Origin: Halorubrum aidingense JCM 13560 | GTDB taxonomy: Archaea; Halobacteriota; Halobacteria; Halobacteriales; Haloferacaceae | Assembly (NCBI RefSeq): GCF_000336995.1 | Contig: NZ_AOJI01000002.1 | Coordinates: 8,503 to 72,502, forward strand | Reading direction: 5' to 3' | DNA length: 64,000 bases | Shown: in pieces, positions 34,841-42,722 of the stretch | Position numbering within the stretch: the stretch's first letter is position 1 | Layout: every line of letters begins with the position of its first letter | The notes under the pieces: model-generated | Seen by the model: only the letters and a program-made list of their open reading frames with translations | Told to the model about the DNA's origin: nothing | Database searches by the model: none | Position numbers and translations under genes: made by a program

Positions 34841-36456
34841 CGGTCGGTGTCTATGTACCCGAGGTTTGCGAGACGCCGCTCTGCCGCCTCGGCGTCCGTG
34901 TGCTGGGTCGTGTCTTGTGTGAACGGCTCGTACGATTCCGGTTCGGGGGCGTCGACGACGTCGAGCGGCTCCCCGTCCATTCGGGTGCTCGGAGGGACGC
35001 CGAGGGACGCGAGGACCGTCGGGGCCACGTCGAAGAGGTGTGCGTTTTCGAGATCGCCGTCCGGATCGACCCCGGGGGCGACGACCGCGATGATCCCGTC
35101 GAGCTTGTGGTTCCACAGCTCGTCGGGCTCGGCGAAGGTGTCCCCCCGCAGCGACGCGGAGAGGTAGTTGTCGAACTCGGCCGGGATCGTCACGATATCG
35201 ACGGCCTCGTCCACGAACGGTCCGGTGAAGTACTCCTCGCTCGCCGCGACTTCCTCGAAGACGGGATCGCCCTCCGGGGTCCGAGCCGCCGAGAGCTCCT
35301 TGATGACGTCGTTGCGAACGGTCGAATACTCGTTCGGAGAGACGTTTCCCTCCGGGTCCCGGCCGGCCTTGTTGATGCGGACTCCGAGCTCCGTTCGCGA
35401 GCGCATGTACGCGGTCGACTCCGCGAAATCGACGCGCTCGGTCGCGGCGCGCACGGTGTCGGACGAGACGTGGTTGAGGACGATTTCGTCGAGGGAGAGC
35501 CGCGAGAGTATCGCGTGGAGCCGCTGGCTCGTGAGGCCGACCGACGAGGCCGCCTGGAGGGCTCGTTGGAGGATCGGCGAACCCGACGTGTCACCGTCTC
35601 GTTCCCGCGCGAGCGCGGTCCACGACGGCATGCTCCCCTCGCCCCGGGTCGACTTCAGGAGGTCGAGGTCGCGCAGGAACTCGTTCACTCGGAACTCGCA
35701 GCCGTCGTAGGGGCCGATCCCGTGATCGCTCGCGACGATCACCGTCTCCGGGTCGCAGGCGTCGAGTATCCGACCGATCTCTTCGTCCACCGTCTCGAAG
35801 ACGGTATTCACGGCGACCTCGTCTTCGGGTCGCTCGTGAAAGACCGAGTCGGTCTGTTGGAACTGCACGAAGCCGAAGTCCGGCTCGTACTCCGCCGTGA
35901 GGTGTCGGAAGGCGCGACCGCGCATCTCGATCAGCCGCCGGTACCACTCGATCCGTTCGTCTCCCTCGACGCCGTCCGGTTCGTACACTCGGTATTCTCC
36001 GATCTCCTCACGGAGGTCGTCGAGGAGTCCCGTCGGGTGACACGTGGGCTCGTCGGGGCCGATGTACCCGGGAACGAGCGCGCCGTCGAACGGTCGCGGT
36101 GGGTCCGTGACCGGAACGTTCACCACCACGCTCGATAGCCCGTGGTCGTCGAGCAGCTCCCAGATCGCGTGTTCGCGGACGTGCGTCCGGTTGATCAGGC
36201 TCCAGTCGTACCCGTCGAACGTCAAGAAGTCGAACGCCCCGTGTTTCCCCGGGTTCACGCCGGTGTACAGCGACGGCCAGGCGCTCGGCGTCCACGGCGG
36301 GATCTGCGATTCGAGGTCGTCGACGGCTCCGCGGCCGAGCAGTCCTTCGAGATTCGGGACGCGGCCCGACTCTAGCAGGGGCCGAAGGACCGATTCCGAC
36401 ACGCCATCGAGACCCAAAAGCAGCGTCTGGACCCCATCTGATTCTCGTTCACTCAC
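34837..36456 (-). CDS. Alkaline phosphatase-superfamily enzyme (paralogue of 22391-23959)
   Basis: 539 residues from GTG 36456. 'LLLGLDGVSESVL' with Asp17, 'PPWTPSAWPSLYTGVNPGK' with candidate nucleophile T56, 'VIVASDHGIGPYDG' and 'RRLANLGYIDTDR' at the end match its paralogue. ATG 36483 was considered, but it lies inside the ATAACAA element; GTG 36456 sits exactly 26 nt from it. The FemAB-like gene begins within its stop codon. It probably modifies a polar lipid-linked glycan with phosphate or sulfate chemistry. Confidence 0.85.
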   Translation of the reverse strand: MSERESDGVQTLLLGLDGVSESVLRPLLESGRVPNLEGLLGRGAVDDLESQIPPWTPSAWPSLYTGVNPGKHGAFDFLTFDGYDWSLINRTHVREHAIWELLDDHGLSSVVVNVPVTDPPRPFDGALVPGYIGPDEPTCHPTGLLDDLREEIGEYRVYEPDGVEGDERIEWYRRLIEMRGRAFRHLTAEYEPDFGFVQFQQTDSVFHERPEDEVAVNTVFETVDEEIGRILDACDPETVIVASDHGIGPYDGCEFRVNEFLRDLDLLKSTRGEGSMPSWTALARERDGDTSGSPILQRALQAASSVGLTSQRLHAILSRLSLDEIVLNHVSSDTVRAATERVDFAESTAYMRSRTELGVRINKAGRDPEGNVSPNEYSTVRNDVIKELSAARTPEGDPVFEEVAASEEYFTGPFVDEAVDIVTIPAEFDNYLSASLRGDTFAEPDELWNHKLDGIIAVVAPGVDPDGDLENAHLFDVAPTVLASLGVPPSTRMDGEPLDVVDAPEPESYEPFTQDTTQHTDAEAAERRLANLGYIDTDR

Positions 36457-36482
36457 GAGTAGGGTGTGCGCCGACCCGGCCA

Positions 36483-36489
36483 TTGTTAT
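36483..36489 (-). promoter_or_regulatory. ATAACAA promoter element that fixes the phosphatase start
   Basis: ttgttat on plus, overlapping an in-frame ATG (36481-36483) that therefore cannot be the start. GTG 36456 is exactly 26 nt away. Confidence 0.6.
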
Positions 36490-36726
36490 GATGGGGTTGT
36501 CGACGGTCGACGCGACGCCGCACGCGAGCGAACCGCGATCCTGTCGGAGTAGGAACGTGTTAACCCCAATTGGCGCGTGTAAGCCGATCGTACTCCGTCT
36601 CGATCCCAACCGTGGCGACGACTGGTAACTACTCGGCCACCATCTGTCGCTAATAAAGGCGATCCTACCGACTCCGGACGGTCAACTCGTCAGAATCACT
36701 TTCAAAGTAACCCCGGATTACCGACC

Positions 36727-38607
36727 ATGGCGAAACGCCACAACGACGACGAACGCGGGAATGACGACCTTACCGAAGAGAAAGACGAGATTACCGGCAG
36801 CGCTACACCCGGGTCCGAGCAATCGGGCGCCGAGGGCTCGGCGTCGATGGCTCGCCGAACGCTGCTGCAATCGGTCGGCATCGCGGCGGTGGGGATCGGC
36901 GGTGCGGCCGCCGCTTCCGGCAGCGCGAGTGCCGCCGAATTCACGTCGGACCCGAGCGGCGAAGTCGTGGTGTCCCCCGGCGAGTACGAGTGGACCGACT
37001 CGCTGGACATCGGCTCCGGTGACGCGCTCATCGGCGACGGCTCGCCCGGCGACGTCGTCGTCCGGCTCAATTCCGAGACCATGGACGGGTCCGTCGAGGG
37101 CCGCCTGGAGAACGTGGTCGTCCGCGGGGAGAACCCCGAGTCGAAGTCCGGGCTCAGCGTCTACCCCGGCGCGACCATCGACGGGTTCGTCTGGCCGGAG
37201 GGCGGCCAGCAGAGCGAAGACCGCGCGCTGTACACGCCGACCGGCGGCGACGAACGGCTGACGATCCGCAACTCCGCTTGGGCGAACGCGGTGAACAACG
37301 GCGCGTACGTGGACAAGCCGCCCGTCACGATGGAGAACTGCGCGTCGATCAACAACAACATCGCCGGCATCCGAGTCGGTCACCGCGACGGAACGAGTGA
37401 GGACGAGACGACGTACGTGCGCAACTGCCTCGTCGCGGTCACCGACGACATCCAGAACGACGACACGAACTCGCCGAACGCGCGCGGGCTCCGCATGCGT
37501 CACCCCGGCAACGTCGTCATCGAGAACTGCTGGTTCGTCTACCTCGACGTCGACGGCCCGGCCGACCTGATCGAGCTCCACGACGGCGCGGCGGGCTCGT
37601 CGGTCGAGATCCGGAACTGCCACTTCCACAACGACACGAGCCGCGACCTCGTCCGCGACAAGTCCGACGACGACATCGACGTCGTCATCGAGGACTGCAC
37701 GGTCTCCGGCAGCGGGAGCCGAGCGATCGAACCCGACTACGACGGCAACGGCATCACGGAGGACGCGGAGGCGTCCGTCCCGCTGCCGTCGGCGGTCACC
37801 GGGTACGCCGCGGCCGACGACGTCTCGGGGATCGACGCCGGGAGCGCTCCCTGGTCCGACGCCACGATCGAGAGCGGCGCTGACGAGGACGAGGATACGG
37901 CCGACGAGCACCTGATCGTCTTGCACGCGAGCCCCGACAACGGCGGCGACGTGGACCCGTCGTTTACCGTCGACGGATCGATCAGCTTTGCGGACGAAGC
38001 CGAACCCGATACCGACACGATCGTCGCTAACGACGACGGCACCGTCACCGCGACGAGCGTCGGTCTGGACCCCGACGCCCTCGACTCCTTCCGGTTCGAC
38101 GGGAGCGTCGTGGACTACGACGTCCCGAGCGACGCGGTCGTCGACGTCTCTCTCGACGGGGACACGACCTCGTTCGCTGCGCTCGTGGGCGAAGACGACG
38201 ACACCACGGACACCGAAGACACCGAAGACAGCGGGAGCAGCGGCAACGACGACGGAACGACCGACGGAGACGACAGCGACGCGGACGGGTCCGACGCTTC
38301 CACCGAAGACCAGACGGACGACGGCTCCGACGCCTCGTCGCTGCCGAACCAGCTCACCGTCGACGGCCGCGCCGACAAAAAGGTCACCCGGTACACGTTC
38401 ACCGTCTCCGGGGACGTCGCCCGCGACGCCGACGCCAGCGTGGTGACTGACGACGGTACCCCGTGGGACCGGATGGAGGACATCGCGGAGGACGGGAAGG
38501 TCATCGGCCTCGTCGGCAGCGGCGTCGACGCGTACCGCTTCGACGGCGACATCACGGCGGTCACCGTGGACGGGGACGCGAACATCTCCGTCGAATACGA
38601 CAGGTAA
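36727..38607 (+). CDS. Tat-exported parallel beta-helix protein with C-terminal beta repeats
   Basis: 626 residues. After a hydrophilic N-terminal 40 residues, 'MARRTLLQSVGIAAVGIGGA' (about 39-58) is a twin-arginine signal. A right-handed beta-helix (about residues 75-345) has 'NNNIAGIRVGHRDG' and 'GLRMRHPGNVVIENC', similar to the lipoprotein at 29035-30396. Two related C-terminal beta-domains follow (about 395-480 and 541-626), separated by a low-complexity Asp/Thr/Ser linker. The second has 'GLVGSGVDAYRFDGDITAVTVDG'. No active-site residues can be assigned; likely a surface polysaccharide-acting or binding protein. Confidence 0.85.
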   Translation: MAKRHNDDERGNDDLTEEKDEITGSATPGSEQSGAEGSASMARRTLLQSVGIAAVGIGGAAAASGSASAAEFTSDPSGEVVVSPGEYEWTDSLDIGSGDALIGDGSPGDVVVRLNSETMDGSVEGRLENVVVRGENPESKSGLSVYPGATIDGFVWPEGGQQSEDRALYTPTGGDERLTIRNSAWANAVNNGAYVDKPPVTMENCASINNNIAGIRVGHRDGTSEDETTYVRNCLVAVTDDIQNDDTNSPNARGLRMRHPGNVVIENCWFVYLDVDGPADLIELHDGAAGSSVEIRNCHFHNDTSRDLVRDKSDDDIDVVIEDCTVSGSGSRAIEPDYDGNGITEDAEASVPLPSAVTGYAAADDVSGIDAGSAPWSDATIESGADEDEDTADEHLIVLHASPDNGGDVDPSFTVDGSISFADEAEPDTDTIVANDDGTVTATSVGLDPDALDSFRFDGSVVDYDVPSDAVVDVSLDGDTTSFAALVGEDDDTTDTEDTEDSGSSGNDDGTTDGDDSDADGSDASTEDQTDDGSDASSLPNQLTVDGRADKKVTRYTFTVSGDVARDADASVVTDDGTPWDRMEDIAEDGKVIGLVGSGVDAYRFDGDITAVTVDGDANISVEYDR

Positions 38608-38609
38608 CC

Positions 38610-38822
38610 GTGCCGACGAAGTCCGACTGGCGGGACGCGCCGAGGGATCCCGACACGGCCGTGGACCTCGGCTACGATCTCCTGGATCTCGACGTCTTGC
38701 CGACGTCGATTGAGGGGCAGTCGCGACTGATCGTACTTCCCGCAGCCGAGGAGCAGTTCCACGAGGACGCGTTCCTCGTCGTCAACGAGGAGCTCGTGTG
38801 CGACCTCGGTACCATGGTGTAG
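38610..38822 (+). CDS. Small acidic conserved haloarchaeal protein
   Basis: 70 residues from GTG 38610, two bases after the beta-helix stop. 'DWRDAPRDPDTAVDLGYDLL' followed by 'DVLPTSIEGQSRLIVLPAAE' and 'DAFLVVNEELVCDL' forms a compact beta-alpha-beta-like fold. I recall short haloarchaeal proteins with this DWRD..P...LGY pattern, but no function. It is likely co-transcribed with the beta-helix gene. Confidence 0.65.
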   Translation: MPTKSDWRDAPRDPDTAVDLGYDLLDLDVLPTSIEGQSRLIVLPAAEEQFHEDAFLVVNEELVCDLGTMV

Positions 38823-38873
38823 CACGCGACTCCCCTGCTCCCCGGCCGGGTCTCTGGGTTCACGGTGTGTCGT

Positions 38874-39509
38874 TCACCGGCGGATGTCGCCGAAGCGCTC
38901 GACGAGGAGACGCTCGGTCCCGCGACGCAGTCGCTGTGAGATCGCCGTGTCCGAGACGCCGTGGCGATCGGCGAGCTCCCGGAGCGAGATCCGGCGAGGG
39001 ACCGCGAAGTACCCCGTCTCCAGGGCCGTTCGAAGCGCCGCTCCCTGCGCGTCCGTGAGGACCGACGACCGATCCGATCTCGCCGACACGCCCGGCTGAA
39101 CGCGCTGGACGGTCACGCGCGTCCCGGCCTCGGGACACGTTCGGTACCATTTTGAAACCGCCGCGGCGGACGGAAACCGAAGCGTCAGGTTCCACGCTCC
39201 CGCGTCTCTGAACCCCGAGAGACAGGTCGCCTCGCTCGCGAGCAGGGCGTCGAACACCGCGGACTCTCCCGATCGACACTCCGCACGAACCAGTCGCTCC
39301 CCGTCGATCCGGGCGACCGACTTGACGCCCCCGTCCCCGATCGCCGTCGCTTCCCATTCCGACGCTTCGTCGGCGTCCGCTATCCAGAGGTACTGGAACT
39401 CGCCGTTGGCGAAGGGAACGCACCGTTCGAGCTCGATCCGTGTGTCGGCCGGGACCCGCCGTAAGACGAAGTGCTCGGCGGGCACCGCGACGTTCACGTG
39501 GACCGGCAT
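38874..39509 (-). CDS. HTH-10 / bacterio-opsin activator-like regulator
   Basis: 211 residues. The N-terminal domain (about residues 1-140, with 'FQYLWIADADEASEWEA') is the BAT-type sensing domain, and the C-terminal HTH-10 motif is 'LTDAQGAALRTALETGYFAV' plus 'PRRISLRELADRHGVSDTAISQRLRRG' (about 155-200). These are common haloarchaeal regulators. A perfect 8-bp-arm palindrome (39522-39538) lies 12 nt upstream of the ATG and could be an autoregulatory site. Confidence 0.9.
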   Translation of the reverse strand: MPVHVNVAVPAEHFVLRRVPADTRIELERCVPFANGEFQYLWIADADEASEWEATAIGDGGVKSVARIDGERLVRAECRSGESAVFDALLASEATCLSGFRDAGAWNLTLRFPSAAAVSKWYRTCPEAGTRVTVQRVQPGVSARSDRSSVLTDAQGAALRTALETGYFAVPRRISLRELADRHGVSDTAISQRLRRGTERLLVERFGDIRR

Positions 39510-39521
39510 CTCGAACGACCC

Positions 39522-39538
39522 CTCGGGGGTCCCCCGAG
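39522..39538. promoter_or_regulatory. Perfect palindrome upstream of the HTH-10 gene
   Basis: ctcggggg-t-cccccgag, 8-bp arms with a one-base centre, ending 12 nt from the ATG at 39509. It may be an operator or a hairpin. Confidence 0.4.
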
Positions 39539-39559
39539 TCTGTCACCGTCGCGGTGCGG

Positions 39560-39631
39560 GACGGCTCCGGTGCGATCCCGCGAGACGGCCCCGGGGCGAT
39601 CCCGCGAGACGGCTCCGGCGTGATTCCGCCC
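39560..39631. repeat. Three 24-bp tandem repeats
   Basis: Units 39560-39583, 39584-39607 and 39608-39631 share gacggcYccggNgcgatcccg. The period equals that of the array at 18946-19017, though the sequence differs. Confidence 0.8.
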
Positions 39632-39911
39632 CTTCGACGGGCGGTGCTCAATCGCCTCGACGACACGCAGCGCTCGTCGCCGGAGGCGTGGCTGGCGACT
39701 CCGCTTGTCGCTCCGAGAGGCTTCGGGTCTCACACGACACGTGACAACTGTCCAAACCATAAACCTATGTTTCGACCCACGCGATCCGCCTCGATCTGAT
39801 AAACGCCTTCGGTGACGATGGCGACGGCTTACGTCCGATGCCCTCGAAATCAGGATGTGGTCCCGAAGGGGAGACCCGGACGACGAGACCACGAACCACG
39901 GTGACTACCAC

Positions 39912-40148
39912 ATGGTACGAAATTTCAAGCCCGAAGACGAGGGAAAGGCGGTCATGACGAAGGACGGCGAGACCGTTGGTACTGTTGAAAAAACAACCGG
40001 AGCGGAGATTCACGTGAAACCCGAGGGCGGACTGTCTCAGAGCATCCGCCGCCGCCTCGGCTGGGCGGAAAAAGACGCCGACACGTATTCGGTTCAAAAA
40101 TCGAACGTCGAAGAGATCACCGACGACGGGATCCGACTGAAAGAGTAG
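39912..40148 (+). CDS. PRC-barrel-like miniprotein
   Basis: 78 residues from ATG 39912. 'EDEGKAVMTKDGETVGTVEK', 'AEIHVKPEGGLSQSIRRRLG' and 'VEEITDDGIRLKE' form the PRC-barrel beta-fold used in haloarchaeal stress and binding proteins. Two paralogues are in this window (40168-40440 and 56869-57114). It is followed by a T-tract (40174-40179) and then a convergent paralogue. An upstream in-frame ATG at 39855 would add a less conserved extension. Confidence 0.8.
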   Translation: MVRNFKPEDEGKAVMTKDGETVGTVEKTTGAEIHVKPEGGLSQSIRRRLGWAEKDADTYSVQKSNVEEITDDGIRLKE

Positions 40149-40167
40149 CGATCGAGCGCCGGTTCGG

Positions 40168-40440
40168 TTACCTTTTTTGCCCGATGTCGGCCTTGGCCGT
40201 TTGCCGCGGATCCACGACGATAGCCTCCGACTCCACGCCGACGACGGCGCGGTGATCGAGCGGAAACAGCGATCCCTCACACTGCGGACCGCAGATCCAC
40301 GAACTCCACCCTTCCAACAGCCCCGATCTCGGCCGCACGTAGGCGTTCCCGTCTCGGACGGCCGCGACCGATCCGAGAACCGCCCCGTCCCGGCTCACGA
40401 TCCGTTTGCCTTCGTCGGCGCTCCGAAGCGATCGGGCCAT
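40168..40440 (-). CDS. PRC-barrel-like miniprotein (second copy)
   Basis: 90 residues from the ATG 40440. The N-terminus MARSLRSADEGKRIV aligns with MVRNFKPEDEGKAV of the neighbouring gene. The middle 'GAVLGSVAAVRDGNAYVRP' keeps the barrel pattern, but the C-half has unique Cys residues ('WICGPQCEG'). An alternative start at 40509 adds 23 residues of unlike sequence. It is convergent with 39912-40148 and co-directional with the TraB-like gene upstream of it. Confidence 0.7.
   Translation of the reverse strand: MARSLRSADEGKRIVSRDGAVLGSVAAVRDGNAYVRPRSGLLEGWSSWICGPQCEGSLFPLDHRAVVGVESEAIVVDPRQTAKADIGQKR
40174..40179 (+). terminator. T-tract after the PRC-barrel gene
   Basis: Six T residues 25 bp after the stop at 40148; archaeal terminators are commonly oligo-T. 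Confidence 0.35.
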
Positions 40441-40556
40441 CGCTACCGCCTCGCGCTTGCCGAGCGATACGTTCGGTGGTTCGCTGTGCTCATGCTGTTC
40501 GGCCCCCATGTCTCTAGCACGCACCCCCGACTAATAGTTAGGTAGGTCTGTGGGCG

Positions 40557-41330
40557 TCACTGACGCTCCGCGGACGCTTCTTCCTCGTCGAGCCGACCCG
40601 ACAGCGCTCCGAGGTGCTCGATCCCCACGACCGCGACCACGTCGCCCTCCGAACGCAGCTCGGTCAGCCGCGTCGCCATACTCTCTTCGCGCGCCTCGTC
40701 GATCACCGCCGTGGCCCGCGGCAGTTCGATCGCGCGTAGGAACGACTGTCGCTCGGTGACGTGATCCAACTCGCTTTTCGCCTGAATCCGCGGCGAGTCG
40801 AACAGCGTACTGTCGTACCGGATGTGCGTGTACACCTTCGGGGTGATCGGCGTCGTCCGCCCGACTGCGGCGCCGACCCGACACGCCAGCGCGTGTCCCA
40901 TCCCCCGCACTACGTCGCGACCGAGTTCGAGGATTTCGCTCGACGAGAACCGATCCGAGACCACGTGACGCAGTAGCAGCCGGAGGTACCTGGCGTTCGG
41001 TCCGTCGATCCCGACGATTCGAACGTCGCCGGCCGTCTGGATCGCGGTGCTCATTTCACCTCCCAGCCGAGGCGGCACGTGGTCGTCGCTGGCGTACAGA
41101 CGGAAGAGCGGCACCGCGAGAGACGGCAGTTCCAGTGCGAGGACCTCCGGCGTGACCCTCTCGAGGACACGAGCGACTCGCGCCATGCTCGACGGGTGAT
41201 CGTGCGCCACGCCGATCAGCAACACCGCACCGCGGTCGCCGTCGCCGGGATGACACCGGAGGTACCGTTCGAGGCGCGGATCCGTCGTCCCGTCTTCATC
41301 CGCGAAGTCGACGTCAGAGCAGTCGAACAT
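40557..41330 (-). CDS. TraB/GumN-like protein
   Basis: 257 residues. 'LIGVAHDHPSSMARVARVLE', 'ALELPSLAVPLFRLYAS', 'GGEMSTAIQTAGDVRIVGID' and 'VVAVVGIEHLG' are the motifs shared with the paralogue at 57500-58333 and resemble TraB-type proteases (GxxH and ELxxxR regions). Predicted metal-dependent or signalling function; no experimental role known to me. It has a promoter near 41333-41342 (tatgtaacta). It adjoins PRC-barrel genes, as does its paralogue. Confidence 0.75.
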   Translation of the reverse strand: MFDCSDVDFADEDGTTDPRLERYLRCHPGDGDRGAVLLIGVAHDHPSSMARVARVLERVTPEVLALELPSLAVPLFRLYASDDHVPPRLGGEMSTAIQTAGDVRIVGIDGPNARYLRLLLRHVVSDRFSSSEILELGRDVVRGMGHALACRVGAAVGRTTPITPKVYTHIRYDSTLFDSPRIQAKSELDHVTERQSFLRAIELPRATAVIDEAREESMATRLTELRSEGDVVAVVGIEHLGALSGRLDEEEASAERQ

Positions 41331-41458
41331 ATGTAACTATACTCCGTGGTACGGCGGGGCTCGCATTGACGGTATCGGTGTTGGGCGCTGGGGACGAGGC
41401 CACAAGCTACCACAGCGTAGCATGCTGTTAACTAACCCGCCCGACTCGCATCGATCCA

Positions 41459-41815
41459 GTGGGACGAAACGACGTGCACCCTCACACCACCAGCCCGACG
41501 ACCCGGAAGCGCTCCGACGACCAACCGCGGGACGTCGACCACCCCCGCGTCCGTACCGATGGTGGAACGCCAGCCACGACCGAGCCGACGGATCACTCCG
41601 ACGATCGCGACACCGAGGGCGGACGGTCGCGATTTCAATCGCTCTTCGTCGAGCTCACCGGCACCGAAGAGGTTGTCGAGCGGCAACACCCCGACAGCCC
41701 CTCTCGGCTGCTCGACGACGACGACGATGCGAGCGGCGGGATCTCCGACTACCTCACCGATATCGCACGCGACGACGGCCTCGCGGATACGCGATCCAAT
41801 CCGGAGCCGGACTGA
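41459..41815 (+). CDS. Acidic low-complexity hypothetical protein
   Basis: 118 residues, GTG start. The first 55 residues are hydrophilic and low-complexity. The C-terminal half ('FQSLFVELTGTEEVVERQ', 'SRLLDDDDD', 'ISDYLTDIARDDGLADT') has the look of a conserved haloarchaeal small-protein family. The stop codon lies in the first unit of a 16-bp tandem repeat. No function can be assigned. Confidence 0.6.
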   Translation: MGRNDVHPHTTSPTTRKRSDDQPRDVDHPRVRTDGGTPATTEPTDHSDDRDTEGGRSRFQSLFVELTGTEEVVERQHPDSPSRLLDDDDDASGGISDYLTDIARDDGLADTRSNPEPD

Positions 41816-41866
41816 TTCGGAACCGGATTGACTTGGAATCGGACTGATCCGGAGTCGGACGACTGG
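41803..41866. repeat. Four 16-bp tandem repeats across a stop codon
   Basis: Units 41803-41818, 41819-41834, 41835-41850 and 41851-41866 all begin gga[g/a][c/t]cgga. The TGA (41813-41815) is in unit 1, so the C-terminal codons appear to have been copied downstream. Confidence 0.8.
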
Positions 41867-42326
41867 CCGCGAACTCCGGTGCGGTAGCCTCGCGGGCCGC
41901 CGCGGGGCGGCCACATCGATCCTTCGGCAATCGACCTCCTAAGGCCGTGTCCGAAGGCTCGCCTCGAAGGGACGGCCTACTCGCGGTAAGTTCGATCAAC
42001 TTTGGCTCGCTTGATATTACATCAGTACGTATGTAATGGCAACGTTGTGGCACGGTGGGTGCGTTTTTGTCGCGTCGCGGCCGCCGCGACTCGCGGTGGT
42101 TGGGAACCAGCCCATCCCCGATTAGGACAAGCTTAATGCCGTACCGCGGCGTCGTTTCGAGATTCTGTCCGCTCCTCTTTTTCGACCGAAATGGGTCGTC
42201 ATCTCTCGAAAAATCGCGCGCTTTCCGACGGCCGGCGATCGCGGTACCGACAGCTCGCGGCTCTCGGACGTCGACAAGTGGTTCCCCGTTGTCCTCGGGC
42301 GAGGCGCGTGCCACTCGGTCGTTCCG
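41816..42326. other. Intergenic region with repeats and an inverted repeat
   Basis: 510 bp. It contains the end of the 16-bp repeats, the dyad attacat-N8-atgtaat (42016-42037) and a GC-rich remainder. Open frames here (for example 42055-42549 rightwards) are Arg/Ser-rich and look non-coding. Confidence 0.45.
42016..42037. promoter_or_regulatory. Dyad ATTACAT-N8-ATGTAAT
   Basis: Perfect 7-bp arms separated by eight bases, in an AT pocket. Operator-like, but no downstream gene of certain identity is seen. Confidence 0.35.
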
Positions 42327-42503
42327 TCACTCGGGCGGGGCGAGGTCTGTGATCGTGGATACTGCGATGGCTATCGCGGCCGCTACGAGTATGCTCACGA
42401 GAAGTATCAATAAACCTATCCGTGTCCCGGTGACCGTTCTCGGATCGATGCCGACTCGCGCTTTCGGACGATTCCGATTTTCTGGCGCTGTCTCCTCTTT
42501 CAC
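42327..42503 (-). CDS. Small single-pass membrane protein
   Basis: 58 residues, GTG start. A basic, hydrophilic N-terminus ('KEETAPENRNRPKARVG') is followed by 'TGTRIGLLILLVSILVAAAI' and more hydrophobic residues forming one membrane helix (about residues 28-49), then a short acidic 'TDLAPPE' end. Codon use and the helix suggest a real gene, but no family is recognised. Confidence 0.55.
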   Translation of the reverse strand: MKEETAPENRNRPKARVGIDPRTVTGTRIGLLILLVSILVAAAIAIAVSTITDLAPPE

Positions 42504-42578
42504 CCGTCGTGATCGAACGTGGTGGCTAGACGCCCTGCCTGTTCGGTAGCACCGTCGTACGCCCTCGTTACGACGGCC

Positions 42579-42689
42579 TTAGTCGCTCTTGTCGTCGGGC
42601 TCCAGAATTCCCGGGTTCCGCTTGTACTTCGGCGTTCCCGCAAATTTCTTCATTCGCTCCCATTCTGCCTCGGTAATCTCGTGTGACAT
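42579..42689 (-). CDS. 36-residue miniprotein with a strong promoter
   Basis: Begins MSHEITEAEWERMKKF and ends NPGILEPDDKSD. The 'EAEWERMK.(F/Y)A.TP.Y.R.P..L.P' pattern resembles a family of very short haloarchaeal proteins I recall without function. The ATG lies exactly 26 nt from an ATAACAA element, and a 14-bp palindrome sits directly in front of the start. Both support a real, regulated gene. Confidence 0.65.
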   Translation of the reverse strand: MSHEITEAEWERMKKFAGTPKYKRNPGILEPDDKSD

Positions 42690-42690
42690 C

Positions 42691-42704
42691 GCCCTACGTA
42701 GGGC
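42691..42704. promoter_or_regulatory. 14-bp palindromic operator candidate
   Basis: gccctacgtagggc, a perfect palindrome one base before the ATG at 42689. The half-site gccctac recurs at 42727-42733, on the far side of the ATAACAA element. Confidence 0.5.
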
Positions 42705-42715
42705 TAACGTGTGTA

Positions 42716-42722
42716 TTGTTAT
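42716..42722 (-). promoter_or_regulatory. ATAACAA promoter element of the 36-residue gene
   Basis: ttgttat on plus; the gap to the ATG is exactly 26 nt. Confidence 0.65.

Larger units (their letters stand above)
39510..39911. other. Divergent intergenic region with palindrome and repeats
   Basis: About 400 bp between the HTH-10 gene and a PRC-barrel gene. It holds a palindrome (39522-39538), a three-unit 24-bp repeat (39560-39631) and an AT-rich stretch near 39755-39770. No gene was seen. Confidence 0.5.

Noticed and set aside
33845-35116. An N-terminal extension of the FemAB-like gene into the phosphatase gene
   Set aside because: The extra residues are Arg/Pro-rich and antisense-like; ATG 34840 overlaps the phosphatase stop, as in the rest of the operon.
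36457-36609. An N-terminal extension of the phosphatase-superfamily protein to 36609
   Set aside because: It would place coding sequence across the ATAACAA promoter element; the downstream GTG 36456 has the standard 26-nt spacing.
42055-42549. A 164-codon plus-strand frame in the gap after 41815
   Set aside because: Ser/Arg-rich, no family and no promoter at the expected distance; it is antisense to the more convincing 58-residue membrane protein.
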